DNA of 64,000 nucleotides from Ophiodon elongatus. Taxonomy: Eukaryota; Chordata; Actinopteri; Perciformes; Hexagrammidae. The notes below the pieces were generated by a model. The model did not search any database. It saw only the letters and a program-made list of their open reading frames with translations, and was not told the DNA's origin. Position numbers and translations under genes: made by a program. The stretch spans positions 186,001-250,000 of the forward strand of contig JACSYO010001315.1 in assembly GCA_016806645.1 (NCBI GenBank), read 5' to 3'. Shown in pieces: positions 40,574 to 54,667 of this stretch; position 1 is the stretch's first letter, and each line of letters starts with the position of its first letter.

Positions 40574-41254
40574 AAAAAAACACTGTAAACAGTAACACCA
40601 ATTTTTTTACAATACAGTAACGTAGAACTTATTTCTATATTCACCGACTAAACAGTTAATATTTTTCAGACCAACAAGCCACGATGCCATATAGACTGTC
40701 AGCACAAGGTGGCAGCCTGTGAGTAGGAAATAGATTTCTAGTCCGCTGGTATTCTTCTCCTTTCTTATACTCTTCTTATTACTCTCCATGTAATAGTTTC
40801 TTTTTTTTTTTTATTGAGTTGGGATGCATAATGAAAATAATGAAAATATATTGAATTATATATTTTTCTGAAGGCAGACATCAAATAAGCTCAACATACA
40901 GAGATACCAGCTCATTAATGTTCATTTATTACTTTACATACCACACACTAGTGTAATTTCCTAACTTGCAATGTTAGTTTACTATCTATAGCTGTGAGGT
41001 TGCATACTTTTGATAATCTACAAATTATTGTTAGACCACTTTATCTTTGGCAGAGGTCCATTTTTGATGATGACGTTGCAAAAAAATCCCAAACGCCCAC
41101 CACTTAACCTCAATCTCTTTCTGTCTCCTCCACTTAAGTACTCTCCTCATGTTGTCTTAGTTACTTTGTGGTATCGAGCAGGTTTGGTCATGAGTCATGA
41201 CAGCAGGGAGGGAAAGAGAAGTGTCAGCGGGTCTTTGAGGTCTTTTTGCTTTGC

Positions 41255-41410
41255 TGTAGCAGGAAAAGCACAGGTGTAACTTAGAATGTTAATGAGCCAG
41301 CCTTCACAAAACCTGGGCCTTGGAACTGGAACAACTTAATAAAGTTCAGCCGTTATCAATGTAACTCGTCTAAGTCTATGTTTATTTTCCTGCTACGATG
41401 TAAAAATGTC
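41255..41410 (+). repeat. Teleost interspersed repeat, family 7, copy a
   Basis: It shares aggaaaagcacaggtgt at its start, gagccagc in the middle and gtaaaaatgtc at its end with the copy at 47815-47960. Spacing is similar, about 150 bp. Both lie in the same orientation. Confidence 0.6.
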
Positions 41411-42825
41411 TGCAGTTAAAAAAGGAAGAAGCAGACGTCTCAACTACAACATGTCCTTGGTAACACATTATTAGTAATATCGTTATAATAACATTCTAGT
41501 TCTATCATGTGAACTTGAGATTTAGCTCCAAAACTCTGGTCTTTTTTATTAATTTATTTTAAATATGGTGTACAGTGATGGTTAGTACCTATCAGAACGA
41601 TGGTAATTTGTTCCTTGATGTGGCACAGCAATGTGTCTCGATGTTGCATGCGATTCGGCATTTGAAGATGTTTTTGCCAAAATTCAATCTGAGGAGGAGG
41701 AATCCCACACTCGCCTTGGGAGGCGTAGCTGTCCATGTATGGTCAGTTGTGTCAGGTATCGGGGGCTCGATCTCCACCAGCTGTGAAACATTTCCAGACA
41801 AGAAGACTGTGCACTTGGGACTTGTGACTACTCCATTTATTGTTATGCTGTCTCTGAAGGATTCTTTTTACAGCACCTCTAAGCTGGGGTTTAAACCTGA
41901 GATAAATTGAAGAATTAAACAAAGATGACTAAACAGGATTCAAGTTCTTGAAAACAAGAACATCTATCATCATTCTCACTAGAGCTTCTCAGTAGTAATG
42001 AGTACATAACCTGTGACACACAGTTGCTCTGGGGCTGGCATGTCTCATGAAGGGAGTTCAGTTAGTGTGCTCAATTGGTTTTCAATCTGAAATGCATTCG
42101 CTTGACGTAGAACGGGTTCGTAAATCTGATCACATGCAACAGCAACAACAACAGATCGAGACGATTAAATCAAAAGATAAGATGAAATTGTAAATCCCTG
42201 TGTGGGAATCAAATCATTGCAGAAGCACAACTTGATTCAGTGAGGTTAAAGATTAGGTATTCAACTATAAATAAATGTGGAATAATTAAGAAGCTTAGGT
42301 GAAATTTGGGAAAAATATGGTTTTGTATTGGTTTTGCAAACAGTGGAAATAAAGACTGAATAAATGAATGCGTAATTGACACTGGCAAGTGTTTAAGACC
42401 AACTGGCTGACTTAGAATTAGAAGTCTAGCCCTGTACGTCTGAATAAAAAGTGCTGCTGAAAGTTTGGGTCTGTAGCGTTGTTTAAATCTTGACAACAGA
42501 GTTTCACCTTGAGCCGTTTCGTGGTTTGTGACACCTTAAAGCCTCAGCAAAGAGCAGCGGATAACCCACTAATCCTGGAGATTCCTTTTTTGTGTTTTTT
42601 TGTAGTTCATTATGTATTTGTTCATGGTGTTAGCCTTTTGGTATAGTTTCACTCTATGCTAGCTTGTGGATACTTTCAAATAGCCTTTTTTAGCTAGCTT
42701 AAATAAAAGCAAATCAGAGAGCACTATACTGAATTTAAGATTGCAAACTTCCAAAAACATCCACAACTTCTTGAATGATGGGTGAGAAAGCGGGAAGGAA
42801 ATATTAAGTATCCTTTTTATTGCAA
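41411..42825. other. Intergenic DNA without recognised features
   Basis: ORFs up to 111 codons (41575-41910 plus strand) have no domain pattern, and no promoter or exon borders are convincing. Confidence 0.5.
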
Positions 42826-42829
42826 TAGC

Positions 42830-43280
42830 TGTCAAGAAATACTTCATTACAAGTCCTGCACTCAAAATCTTAACATTAAGCAAAAGTGTTCAAGTGACAT
42901 TAGTTAAATATACTGCAATTAAATGTACTGCAATTAACAAAAGCAAAAGTATTAAATGCAGACAAATGGCCCCTGTGATTTGAATACCGAGGCATCAATG
43001 TACATCCATATTAGTAGTATTTTACTGTTGTTGTTAGTCAATGTGGAGCTAATTCAAGTTGATTTATATACTGTTGTTAGTTTTATATCATTTCAAATTG
43101 CTTTGTAGGTAATACACTCTTGTTTATGTATATAAAGTTTTTATTTGGAAAGTAAATCATAACTCTAGCTGTCAAATAAAAAACTACAATTTTCCCCCCT
43201 GAACTGTAGTGGAGTAGAAATATAAAGTAGCATGAAAAGTAAAATACTCAACTACATTAAAAGTACCTCAATATTTACAG
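42830..43280 (-). repeat. Teleost 'AGTACTT'-rich repeat, family 6, reverse copy b
   Basis: It begins aatacttcattacaagtcct and gcactcaaaatctt. It then has atggcccctgtgatttgaat, and ends agtggagtagaaatataaag and aaagtacctcaatatt. These are complements of landmarks in the copies at 26430-26895 and 46125-46375. Confidence 0.55.
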
Positions 43281-45100
43281 TGTGTGTCGCGTAATGATTA
43301 CATACCGAAACTGGTTAAATAATCTCTACTTAATTCGTCCTTGATGAACCTTGCCAAGCAAATAATAAAACATCACAAATAGACTACAAGTAACCACTGT
43401 CTTCTTCTCTGACGTTAAGGAGCCTGTAAGTGTGGCCCTAAAAATTCCTTGGACAGATAATTCCCCAGACGGTTGCAAATATGCTCTGTGTAAACAACCA
43501 TCTCTACTATCATCACAGCCAAGACAGTCGTTCGCCTCTCTGACCATCTAGGTAGAATATTTGCACACAGTCCAAGATTTGCAAGCGTTACAGCATTGGT
43601 CCTGGAACAAATCTAATTTATCTCCTCATGCTAAAGTCAGTGAAAGATATAAAACAGTATAGACATGTTTCATATTTGCAATACCTGCCTGATCAGACTA
43701 AAACATTGAATACATTTTGGTAGATTCCAATTAAATGTTTATAAAAGGCATGAAAGTTACAAATCTTTCAGTTGCAACACCCCATCTTTTTTAAATTCAA
43801 ATATCGGACTAGACACAAATCTTTCTTGACATATCACCTAATCATCTGCTACCCCACTGACACTATTAATAAACCTTTGGGTCCCTGTGAAGCCTACCAG
43901 GGATGCATGGTTTCAAATGCTCCGAACAAAACATCTGTATTTTTCACTTTGTACGTTTTTTTTTCACTGATCCTTTAGTTCTGAACCTGACAAGAGGCCT
44001 AAATCACTCCCCAGAGCCTTGAAGGAGGCCACACTCAGGCCCATATTGGAGCCATTTCCTGTCTCTGGAGTGGGCAAAGGGTTGACCCACAGTGCCCCCT
44101 CTATATAAATGTTCAAGAACACACTCACATACACACGTATACACACTCTTTTAAGACAACACCCCCACAGAGAGAACTAGGGGAGTCACTTACCATTGCA
44201 CTGCAGTAAGTGAATTACAGAATCTCTCAATTGGATGCTACGCCGCATCTCACTGAGGAATAATGGCTGAGAAAATACAATTATATTTAATAGCTTGTGA
44301 TATTCAAAAGCCCCAGTGACTGACTACAAGAAGGCTGAGAAAAAGCAGAATCACAATTTTGGGATCACATTGTATGTAGAGAGCTCAAAAATGAAGATCA
44401 GTTTTCTCGCAGCTTGTTATAATAATAAGAAACGAGATAGGAAAAGAGGCCGAACTGTAGCGAAATAATTGAAGAATAAAAGGTCACATCTGCAAATTTC
44501 TCTTTTCTGAACTGGTGTGAAACAGAAGCTTAGTACAATTCATACTGCGCTTCCAAGGACAAGGTAGCTTAGAGGCCAGGTGGGCTAAATAAGTCTGTAT
44601 GCCATACACACCGCCAACAGTAAGAATACTAAATAAGAAAGAGAGTGAAAGACAAAGAATAATGAGGTGAAAGAAAGCAGTAAAATAATGTCTGTTTCAA
44701 CATCTGCTCCAACAATTACTGGAAATGCTTCGCCTTTGCCCCCATTCACAGTGACATGAAAAATAAACATGACAATGAGGTAATACATCTAGAGCTTATA
44801 GTGCAATCGACCAATGAGTAATTTTACTTTACAGCAGAGGCTTGAATACATGTATTGAAAGCCTTGTATCTAGTACATGGATCAGTCAATGGACTAAAGT
44901 CTTTTATCATGTGCGTTTGGCTGAATGAAGTCATTGTCTCAGGATCAGCCAGATACAGAAAACATGAACCTTGAAAGACCAATTTTAATCTGTTGGAGTA
45001 ATCTTGTTTAACATTTATGTTTGCTTGCAACAATTAAACCTCTTCTCGGCTTTATAGGGCTTAATAGTGAGTTTCAGCTCATTCTTTAGCTTACCGCTCT
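43281..45100. other. Intergenic DNA without recognised features
   Basis: No open frame over 75 codons and no clear repeat. Nothing can be supported. Confidence 0.5.
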
Positions 45101-45109
45101 CAGCATCGT

Positions 45110-45350
45110 TATTGGCTGCAGCATCAAGCAGCTGTTTTCAGAGAAAAGACTCTGAAAACCCACTTTACACTATCTGCTCAGCACCAAAGAGCAAACAGAC
45201 ACAGTTAGTGACTAGCTGGTGAACATAGTGGAGCAGTTAACAGCTAAAGAGACAGATATTTCCTTGAGGAGTTGGTAGAGACCAAAAACAGAGCTAAAAG
45301 AGAGGGAATATTAGTCTTACAATCATCAGCTGGACACAACTCGCAATGAA
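45110..45350 (-). repeat. Teleost interspersed repeat, family 5, reverse copy
   Basis: It contains gactagctggtgaacatagt, cagttaacagctaaagagac and ttggtagagaccaaaaacag. These are complements of the plus-oriented copy in pstpip2 intron 10 (about 19760-20000). Confidence 0.6.
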
Positions 45351-45791
45351 TGCATTTGAAAGGTTATATTATGTTGTCAACGTTGTGGTCACAGTGTGTT
45401 TTTGCTGCTTCCAGGTTTGCGTTTGCCAGGATAACTGGTCATAATCAGACCAAGTAAGGCTGTGGCAGCAAAAACCCAGGGATTCATTTGATTTCTTATG
45501 ACTTTCATTTGAAAGAGGAAGGATGAATAACTTCTTTCTTTCAAAACTTACATAGAAAAAAATACTGTGTGCATGTTTTTGGGGTTAGAGCGGTACATAG
45601 GACTCTTTATTTTGTATTTTATAAAGTAATAGTCGTCATTATTTTTCCAACCAAAAAATGAAAAATGTTCGTTTTCTATTTAGCCACCAGATTTGTGTGA
45701 TCCTCCCTTTCCTCTGTTCTCCTTGGTAGATTTCTGCAGGAAACCTTTAACAATGGGACCCTCCAGAGGATTTGAAACCCAGCTGTAAGAA

Positions 45792-45813
45792 ACACACACA
45801 CACACACACACAC
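45792..45813 (+). repeat. (AC)n microsatellite
   Basis: Eleven AC units. Confidence 0.9.
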
Positions 45814-46124
45814 GTAGTGCAGACACACGTGTGGCCTCGTTTATATTTGCACATATACACACATCTACAGTATGCACAGGGGAAGTCAACACGCAGCCAT
45901 CTATCACTGTGAACATTAAGTAGGACCGTTCATTGTTAGTATGATAAAACCACTGACCAGACAGAAGTCCAACATTATTCAGTGAGGAGACTTCTGATTA
46001 GAGACCAGGAACCGCTGATGAACCAGCAGCACTGCTGACCTCATATAGTGAACATTTGGTTTATTTGCCCAGCAGAAGTGATGGAGGAGTCAAGACACCT
46101 CTGCTAAGGTGAAGGCAAAACAAG

Positions 46125-46375
46125 CAGTGGTGAAAACTAAATACTCAATTACTCAAATACGGTTCTTTGAGGTTTTTACGGTTTCATTTGAGTGCTTCCA
46201 TCTTTTGCTCTTTTATACTTCTACCCCTTTACCTTTCCTTTCAACAGACACTTTTACTTTTGATAATTTCCTGATAAAAACTATCTCTAGATCTAGAATG
46301 CAGAACTTTTACTTGTACTTTTACACAGTTGTATTGCTACTTGTAATGAAGTAAAAGCTCTGAATATGTCTTTCC
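46125..46375 (+). repeat. Teleost 'AGTACTT'-rich repeat, family 6, copy c (shortened)
   Basis: It includes tactcaattactcaaatac, ttttatacttctacccct, agaatgcagaacttttactt and gctacttgtaatgaagtaaa. It is shorter than the copy at 26430-26895, so probably internally deleted. Confidence 0.5.
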
Positions 46376-47814
46376 CCACTGAAAACCGCGTAAAAGTGCC
46401 TCAAGTGTTGAAAATACCCTTGTTCACTGCCGAATCAGCCAGTACAAGCTAATAATCCGGACCAGATGACTTCTTGTGCTGTTCGTTAGTTGTGGTCAGA
46501 GGCCAATCGATGTTCGAGCCCCCAAAAACAAACGCGATTTGTGGTTGAAAAAGTCAAGTCAAAGGGAACATGATGAGGAGGCATGGAGACCTTATGATCT
46601 TCATCATCATCTGGTTACTCAAGGGAGATAGACCACAGAAGGGTCAAAGGTACAAGAGCAGACACATACATGATACTCCCACAGAGAACCACAGCACACA
46701 CCTGAGGAGATTCGACCTCCTGAGGGCCTGACCTGGACCATTTGTGCCCTTCTCGGCCCCTGAATTCAGATTCACCACGGGAGACCTGTCAAGGCGACCA
46801 AAACTAAATCTGTCAAAAATGAACTACCTCTCAGTTATGACACAGGTATTCATAAACAAAAGGTAACAAAGTTAAAGGCCCTCGGCCTCTATTTTAATCA
46901 TTGTGAACTGTCACTTGCCCTGCAGGATGTTTTACTCAGACAGTAACAGAATCTCCTGTTCACTGTTCTTTACTGCTGCATATGGTGTAGTGTTCCTGAC
47001 GTGGGTCTGTTTACGACTACTTCGCTGACAGTGTTCAGCTTTACCAACTGTGACAGCTAACTGGTAAACAAATCTCTTCCCTGTTATTTGAATCAGATGG
47101 ACAGACTGAGCTGACAGAAACAGAAGTGTAATAAAAGTCAGGAGCTTACCTTTATACAATTTAAACAAAACTTTAATATTACACTGAAACCATATGAGGG
47201 AAAATACCAAAAAGTGTTGATAACCAAAAAGCATTACTATATAATATTGTGAGAAAAAGAGCATTTTACATTCTATACTTATTGTATAATTCTGCTGCCT
47301 TCAAACCAGATTCTTCTTTTTTCAGATGAAATCAGAGTCAATTTCTCCCTTTGGCTTATTACCAGGAGCTGTGTGATCAAGTAAATATTATTTTTTTTTT
47401 CTGGAAGCTGTTGGGTCTGAATGATAATATTAAAACTATTGTCCCTTCTATATATGGCTCCACTATAAGACTAACTTCCCTTTCTTGGTTCTGTGTAGAA
47501 ATATATCTTAAAATGCAGCTAATATGAGGCTTCAGTAGTCTAGGTCAGTAAAATTAAGTGAATATCTCCCAAAGTTAAGTTATTTTTAGTGCAAAATTCC
47601 CTTTTTGTCTCACTATCTCTGCACTGCAGCTCAGAATCACATTTTGTACTCAAAAGGCTGTGCCTTTGGAAAATACCTATTGATTCAACCAACTCAGATT
47701 GCTGCTAGTTTAAGTTGAACTGTAAAATGTATTTTTTACTCAAGGAGCTTTTGTACTATGTATTGCTGAATTACAACTAACTGTGAAAGTAGGTTGATCA
47801 GTCATTAAACAGGC
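46376..47814. other. Intergenic DNA without recognised features
   Basis: No exon-like or repeat structure could be identified. The longest ORF (110 codons, 46932-47264 minus) has no recognisable pattern. Confidence 0.5.
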
Positions 47815-47960
47815 ATGGACTAGGAAAAGCACAGGTGTTACTCTATATCAGTAACGACAGCGAGCCAGCATGCACAATAACAGGACCCTGAAACTGAAGC
47901 AGCTAATTGGAATTCAGCCATCATTTTGTAGGATTTACACCTGTGCAGTAAAAATGTCAT
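47815..47960 (+). repeat. Teleost interspersed repeat, family 7, copy b
   Basis: Landmarks taggaaaagcacaggtgtta, acagcgagccagcatgcac and tgtaggatttacacctgtg. It pairs with the copy at 41255-41410. Confidence 0.6.
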
Positions 47961-48859
47961 TGAAAAGGATTTTGCATCTGCTGTGGCGTCTGTGCAACAT
48001 ACCGCTCAATATTTGACATCTCACTATTATACAGAATTCTTTGTGTGATCTCTGAAACATAGATTGAGCTTTGTGTCCATTTTGTAAATGGTGGCAGGTT
48101 CAGAAAGGTGGTGGGTGGACCACAGTGGATTACTAAGCCACTGTCTACTTCTTGAAAGGTCATTGACTTGGGGGGGCTCAAACGTCATCTTATGCAAATT
48201 AAAAAAAGCTGGACCATGCAGAACTCTTTCTTCTGCTTAATTGTGAACATAACTTTAGCAATCAACCTTGCATGACCACCCCCGCTCGCATCTCCTCCCG
48301 TGTCTACTATGTTGTCATGTCAGATGTCACGCCAAGAAATTACTGGCCAGAATATGATATTCTACAATCACAATGGCCGTGTGACATGCCAAGAATGTGA
48401 AGCCACATGCTGGAAACACCTGCACATATATGTGTGCACATGTGTACATGCCTGTTGATATTCATGTGCACATGTCTGTCCAACAGGGAAAAAAAGAGAA
48501 AAGTCACTATAGCAGTGAAAAGGCTGTAACATTTTGAAAGTAAATTTGGTGTGAAACTGCCAGCAGGGAGTGACTGCAGTCCAGTTCTGGCACTCATCAT
48601 TCTTTAAACAATCCGCTCCTCTGAGCAGAGCCCCACCAAACTTCTTGGGTCTGGGGACAAGCTTTTGACAAAAAATCCCATTCCTGTCATTGTTAGGCAG
48701 TCATACTCATACATAGCAATATCCAGAAACGGAGTGGCCTCCGACATTTGACTCTACTTCCACCACAATGCTGCTTAGTGTTGTCAGAGGACACAGGAAG
48801 AAACAAGAGTCTACAGTCGTGCTCGCGGCTCTACTTAGGCACAGTCTTACTGTGTCGGG

Positions 48860-49190
48860 GTATCACCAAAGTCTGTAGGATTCATCCTCCGGGGGCGATT
48901 CATGTCTGTACCAAGTTGTGTGTATTTAACTAAACTAGGACAATACCCAATTGGGGCATGCTCAATCGGCGAGAGCCCATTACATGGCCTCCTGGGAGTG
49001 CTTTTTGTGGGGGTGTGGCCGTTAGAAACACTTGGCCGTTCAGTGGAGTGGGCCAGCGTCCTCCAGAACTCGCTTGTTGCTCGTTGACTCCAGGGAAGTG
49101 AAGAGTGAAGAGTTCTAATTATTGTTACGTTTTTTCAGTTTGGACTAAAGTGGTGAGCCAACCAACCAACATTGCAGCTAGTCTACAAAT
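48860..49190 (+). repeat. Teleost interspersed repeat, family 3, interrupted copy
   Basis: The left part (about 48860-48925) reads atcaccaaagtctgtaggat, tcatcctccg and atgtctgtaccaagtt. The right part (about 49135-49185) reads tttggactaaagtggtgag and ccaaccaacatt. In the family consensus I recall, these are almost adjacent. About 200 bp of unrelated, G+C-richer DNA sits between them. Confidence 0.45.
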
Positions 49191-52100
49191 GCTTCATATA
49201 AACAGTCAGACAGATCAAGTACTCTGCTTGAGTACACATCCATTTATCACACGTCTAATATAAATGTATTTTCAAAGGCAGGTATGTATGTATAAAAAAA
49301 AGTTGTTAAAAGTTATGCATGACTATTCTCGGCAGAGAAGAAATATTCACCATTGTTGTTATGGAGGGAAGAGGTTCCCAGTATGTCTGTGGGCCCAGTG
49401 GCCCGGCTGTAACCGACACTCTGACTCAGTGTTGACAGAGTCAAAGGGTCGGGACCCTGAGCGGGCCCTCTGCAGGGTGAAGTGAAGCTACAGGTCCTCT
49501 TAGCAACACAGATAGGGGAGAAAAAGCCCCAGAAAGGAGGAGACTGAAGAGATCTCTAATTGCTGTCAACATGTGTCACATTGTGTTTTTGGGCTGACCA
49601 GGGGGGGACTGGAGAGTGACTTTGAAGATAATGCACAGATTTCTACTCACATGCTTCCATGCAGGCATCAGATACAGGATTGACCATCTCAAACTTGCTT
49701 TTTGAGCATTTCTTGACCAGTAATACATGCCCTCCTCTAATTTTCTTGACTTTAAACTTTGTGGAGTTTAAAAAATTAAATAATTTCTATTAACGCCAAA
49801 TCTTTATAATTTTAGATGTGTTACTGTTGTGGCCAAAGCGTTGTGGCTCCATCAGAGTTTAAATGTGAAGAATAGTGTACCATGAACCCATGAATGGTCT
49901 GAGACAAGGCAACTTGTAATATCATTTTGGTTTCCATCTGCTTTTTATTATGAATCATTTCCTGTTTGTTGACAACTGTCCAAACATTTGTTTATTAAAG
50001 AACAAATAAAAGAAAGAATCGTGAACCCAGTGAATGAGAAAGAGTTCAGACCGTTGGGGGGTTTAAACTCGAAGATATTTCCATTCGCTCTCCTTGGTCT
50101 GGTTAATGTTTGAGTTCAAAACATAGTCAAATGCTGTTCTCATCAAAGAGGAATCAGTGAGGATGGACCTGCTTTCCTTCACACTGAACTGACAGTTCAT
50201 TCTTCCCGGAAGTTCATCCTCAGTGGTATAGCTAAGCCACGCTTGCAAGCAACCACTATTACATCAACAACATTAGTTTGGCTCTTGAAGGTGTAAGGCG
50301 GTTCTTTAAAGAGGCACTTTGCCAATTTTCCTCGCAAAAGTCGGTTTGCTTTTCATTTGAAGCCCGTTGAAACAATTGTTCTGTGGCTCTGGAGGAGCTT
50401 TGTGAAGTCCGTGAAAAACAATCCCTGGGGTTGATATCATGGTTATCTCAGCTTGAGCTTGGAAAGTACAAATTAAAAACAGAAAAGCTGTGTTACAAAC
50501 TGGCCTTGTGAAGTATAACACACACAAGCATTTACCAGACAGGAAGGGACTATTACTGGTTGTATTGTAGGAAATATGGGATGCAGGTTTTTTAAAGCCT
50601 GATATTATGGACTAAAGGTCAGGACAACTCGCCTTCTGACTTTCTTTCTTTTTTTTAAAGCTGCATTAATAGATTTTTTGGCCACTTGAAAGCAGCGGAA
50701 CAGGCTGTAAACAAATCACCTTTAGGTTCTTAAGTTGTTTTGGCAAACGTTAGCAAACAGTTGCCTATTTACACATCCAGCAGCATACACAACATTACTC
50801 AAACCGCATTATCATCAGATCCTTTGTTAATATAATAATATTGATAAGTGCAGCTTTAATCTGTCTCTTGTGAGTGCCCCGTCTTCGAGGAAGTAATTCG
50901 CAGGAGTGCCCCTTTAATGGTTAATTTGTGCCGAGAGATATTAGTTAATTATTGTCTAAAATGTTCAGGTATCGGATGATAATTCCCTGCAATAACAGAG
51001 AATACCAAACATAGTATATGTTTACTGTGAGCTGCCATCTATAAGCACTATCCTCTTGTGTACATTACAGATTCCTTCGATGCTCACTGTAAATAACTTT
51101 CTCTGGAGGGGGGATGGTTGCTATTGGGCAAGGAGGGTCTTCTGCTCGGCTTTAGCATGACCTAATGATTGACTAAGACTTATATTGTCTGTCTGTCTGT
51201 ATCAACCAAGCTCATTTCCTTCACTTAAAGGGATTTACTGAGCCTGGGATACACAGTTTGTCTTCATTACCACAGTGCCTTACACCACAAAATGCAGCTC
51301 AGAAACGCTAAAATGATTGGAGGATATGAATGTTTTCAGAGTATCGGTTCAAAGAAAGTATTGAATTGAACGAAGATGCCTTTGATTCATTAAGGACCCT
51401 TAGCGCCTTGTATCTGGTACGCTCCTTAGGGTTAGGGTTAACTTACAGTTAAATGGGGTAGAGAGAAGAAAAACACATTAGAATAGACTTCCATGGCTAA
51501 TAGAGGAATATAGTATGTCAGGGCGAAAGGCAGGGCACGGAGGAAGACCAGGAAACTGTGTAGAGGTTAGAAAAAAAAACATAGAGCCCCATTTCTACGC
51601 TTTCTATACATTGTTACAGGGAGAAGAAATAACATGCGAGTCGGGTGTGTAAGAGAATGAGGAAGGGGGGAAATGGGTGGGGAAGGGTATGTTATATTGA
51701 GGAAATACATGGAAACGAATCAGTCTTCCTGCGTCTCGGTCAGATATCTGCAGGGCTGAAGACAGGAAGGACTCCTGTAACAGGGAGTTCCTGAGATCCT
51801 GTCTGATACACATGTGTGTCTTTGTTTACATTTAAAGTGTGTATAGCTATACAATGAGGAAGGTTACGACAGGATATACTGAATGAAGAGTAAATAACTC
51901 GTGCATGCTAGCTGACGAAATGATCTTTGTGTTTGTAATCTATTGTGTGTATGATATTCATAATATTTACGCACAGAAATGGAGAAGGATAACTTCGGTG
52001 CTGCTACTCAGCGTAGGAGAAGTGGATACTATCATGCAGAAATGTTTGTGTCTGTGCTTTTTATCGAACCAAGAAAATTTCAAGGGAAAGAGCAGCAAAA

Positions 52101-53700
52101 TATAAAATAAGGCTGAAAAGTAAATTGAAAAAAGGAAAACAAAAAGCAGTCGATAACACTAGACAATCGCTGAAATTGTCGTTTCTCTATGGTGGTTGCT
52201 AAGTGATCGCTGTTATATTTCAGAAACATATAATTACTTTTGAGTGACGTCCAGCTGAGTAAACAACTTACAGCGCGACAAACCCGGTAGACTGCTATTA
52301 GTTTCCAGTTTCCAACTGACTGCAATGAGATTTTTCTTAAGCATAACTAAGTACGTATTTATTATTGTAACCATGATGCAGAAGGTCCCCATGTCATTTT
52401 CATCCAAACTATGATATTTCCTGAAACATAATCAAGTCGTTTTTGTGCCTAAACCATGTTTATGTTGTTATCTCATCATAAAACAGATTTGTTTTTATTA
52501 ATCGTGATTTGTAACCGTTTATGAAGGCACAGATAAATTATGTTTACCTTCTGATAGGGGCGTCTTATCAGAAAATCTTATATCGTTCAAGAGGGTATGG
52601 ACAAACGAGGTATGTTGTTGTCTGATGGCACAAAGCGGCACTGACTTAACGTCACATTATATCCATACATATCTCAAAATTATGGTGAAAACTGAAAAGC
52701 ATGAGGCAACCATGCGTGCATATTCAGATAATATTCAGAAGTTATCATTGTTCACAAGTGACAACCACTGTAATGTAAAATATCGATAATCAACACCCCC
52801 CCCCCCCTCCGCAAAAAAAAACTTAACAATAATAACAAAAACATTTAGAATATCTACATCCAGAGTTTTTCAGTAGGCACATCCTTTTTGGTCCGATGCC
52901 TGATCGAGGGTTGTAATGGCTGTTGTAGAAATAATTCTCACGATAGATTCATCATAGTTCTTCTGAAATGGTTGGCTTTGCTTACCAGTAGTTGCTAAGG
53001 TGTTAGTAGACATTTGTGTGGTAAATACTGGTGGTTGTTAGGGTGTCATGATGTGGTTCCCTTCTCGTAAATTACCAGAAGTTTGATAGCGTTTTTTTTC
53101 TGTCATCAGAGGATTTGTATAATCTACATGTGAACTACTTCCAGATGATTATAATGACACCAAACTAGTGCAAAATCTTTAAGCTTCAGATAACTTTAAA
53201 GCTTTATTACAGGATGACGGAAAAGACTGAGAAAACACTGCTCAGGGTATCGTTTTAAAGCGAACCTCCTCGCTCTAAGTAGGTAAGATACTGTTACTTT
53301 ATAGGATAACATTCTAGTTGCTTGCAATCAGTTGAGATCTGACCTCCCCCGAACAAATTCTGTCCACCACCCTTCCCATAATAATCCCATGATAATCTTA
53401 CTGGGATTTTTGCATCCTCTCCAGCTGTGTGTCCCTGGAATTGGCCCCACTTGTCAGACTATTTGTAACCCTGCACTTTTTGCAACACTATAAATCATCA
53501 GGGCCTGAATGGCTCGTTCACTCCGGCACAAGAACCGCACTATACTGGCTGAAGACAAGCAGCTGGACAAATCTGTCACTCACGTTTGCATCGTTCACCC
53601 TAAAACTCTGATTTAGATATTTGCTTTAGTGTAAAGACGCCAATGATTGAATCAATAACAGCATTTCAGAATGTATGAGTTTTCTGCAACTGTGGTTCAT
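49191..53700. other. Intergenic DNA, mostly featureless
   Basis: Contains a scrap of the family 5 repeat near 50755-50800 (cagttgcctatttacacatc), a C12-14 tract followed by A9 at about 52795-52822, and no supported gene. All open frames are under 85 codons. Confidence 0.5.
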
Positions 53701-53703
53701 TGA

Positions 53704-53734
53704 TTGTCAGCTGTGACGTCTACTGTACACTCTT

Positions 53735-53767
<33 letters not shown>

Positions 53768-54189
53768 GCAGCAGCAGCAAGATGCCAGAACAACCAAAGG
53801 CATCAGAAAAAGTCAGATCAAACGTTTACCTAAATGAACAGGATTTACATTTACACTTTTATTGTAAACGTCTTGTACATTGGAATGTATATCTTCTTTT
53901 ACATCATAAAATAGTTGGCCAGCCATATTGTACTGTGTGCATCCTGCATTCTGTACAGTATAGGGTAATGAGAAACGCTTTGAATGAGGTTTTTAAACTG
54001 ACAGATGAAAAACATCTTTCAGGTGCTACTAACACAGATGTGGCCCCAACTTTCAACACAGAACCACAGCTGGTAAATGAGAGTGGACCCTTGGGAAATT
54101 ATATGGAGGGTGGAGTGCCAAAGGGGCACAAGAGCAATTGTATTAATGTTAAACCAACAATGTTGGAAATCTACTCTAAAGTTCTTTGA
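53704..54189 (+). other. 161-codon open frame of unknown status
   Basis: An ATG-started frame runs 161 codons through a (CAA)n(CAG)n microsatellite (53735-53780, giving poly-N then poly-S). It continues as a mixed-composition sequence with no domain I recognise. No promoter, splice border or poly(A) signal clearly belongs to it. Its length in AT-rich DNA is only mildly unusual. I treat it as probably not a gene. Confidence 0.15.
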
Positions 54190-54667
54190 GTTTCACTGGC
54201 ATTTGCAGGTTTTCACTTGAGTTGTACTGTCATTCAGTTTTAATTGTTATAATTACAAATATGTGTTTATGATTGGAGAAAAAAAACAACTTTTCTTCCA
54301 CGTAAAAATCCTTTTTGCATGTTGAATCCCTCATACATTTGCCAGATTTGTGATGCACTTTTACCCAACTGGCTAACATTCTCTGACAGCCACATGCAGT
54401 TACAACGGGACTTTAATTAATGCTAATGCAATAAATCTATACATATTTAAATTCTTAAGAGGCACTCAAGTGAACGATCAGCTGTCACAGACTGGATTCT
54501 CTATGTATTCTGGTCTAATTCTTTAATGCCGTCAGTTTGTCTTCTGGTCTCCAGACATCACTGCGCTGCTGTTACTTGACTGCTAAGATTTTCCCATGGT
54601 CTGGCAGACCAAGCCCCCGCAAATAAGGTTCTGTGCATGAGTGAACTCCTTGCAACGCTCCCACCAG

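Noticed and set aside
41575..41910. 111-codon plus-strand frame in the intergenic region
   Set aside because: No homology, no splice or promoter context, and a random amino-acid mix.
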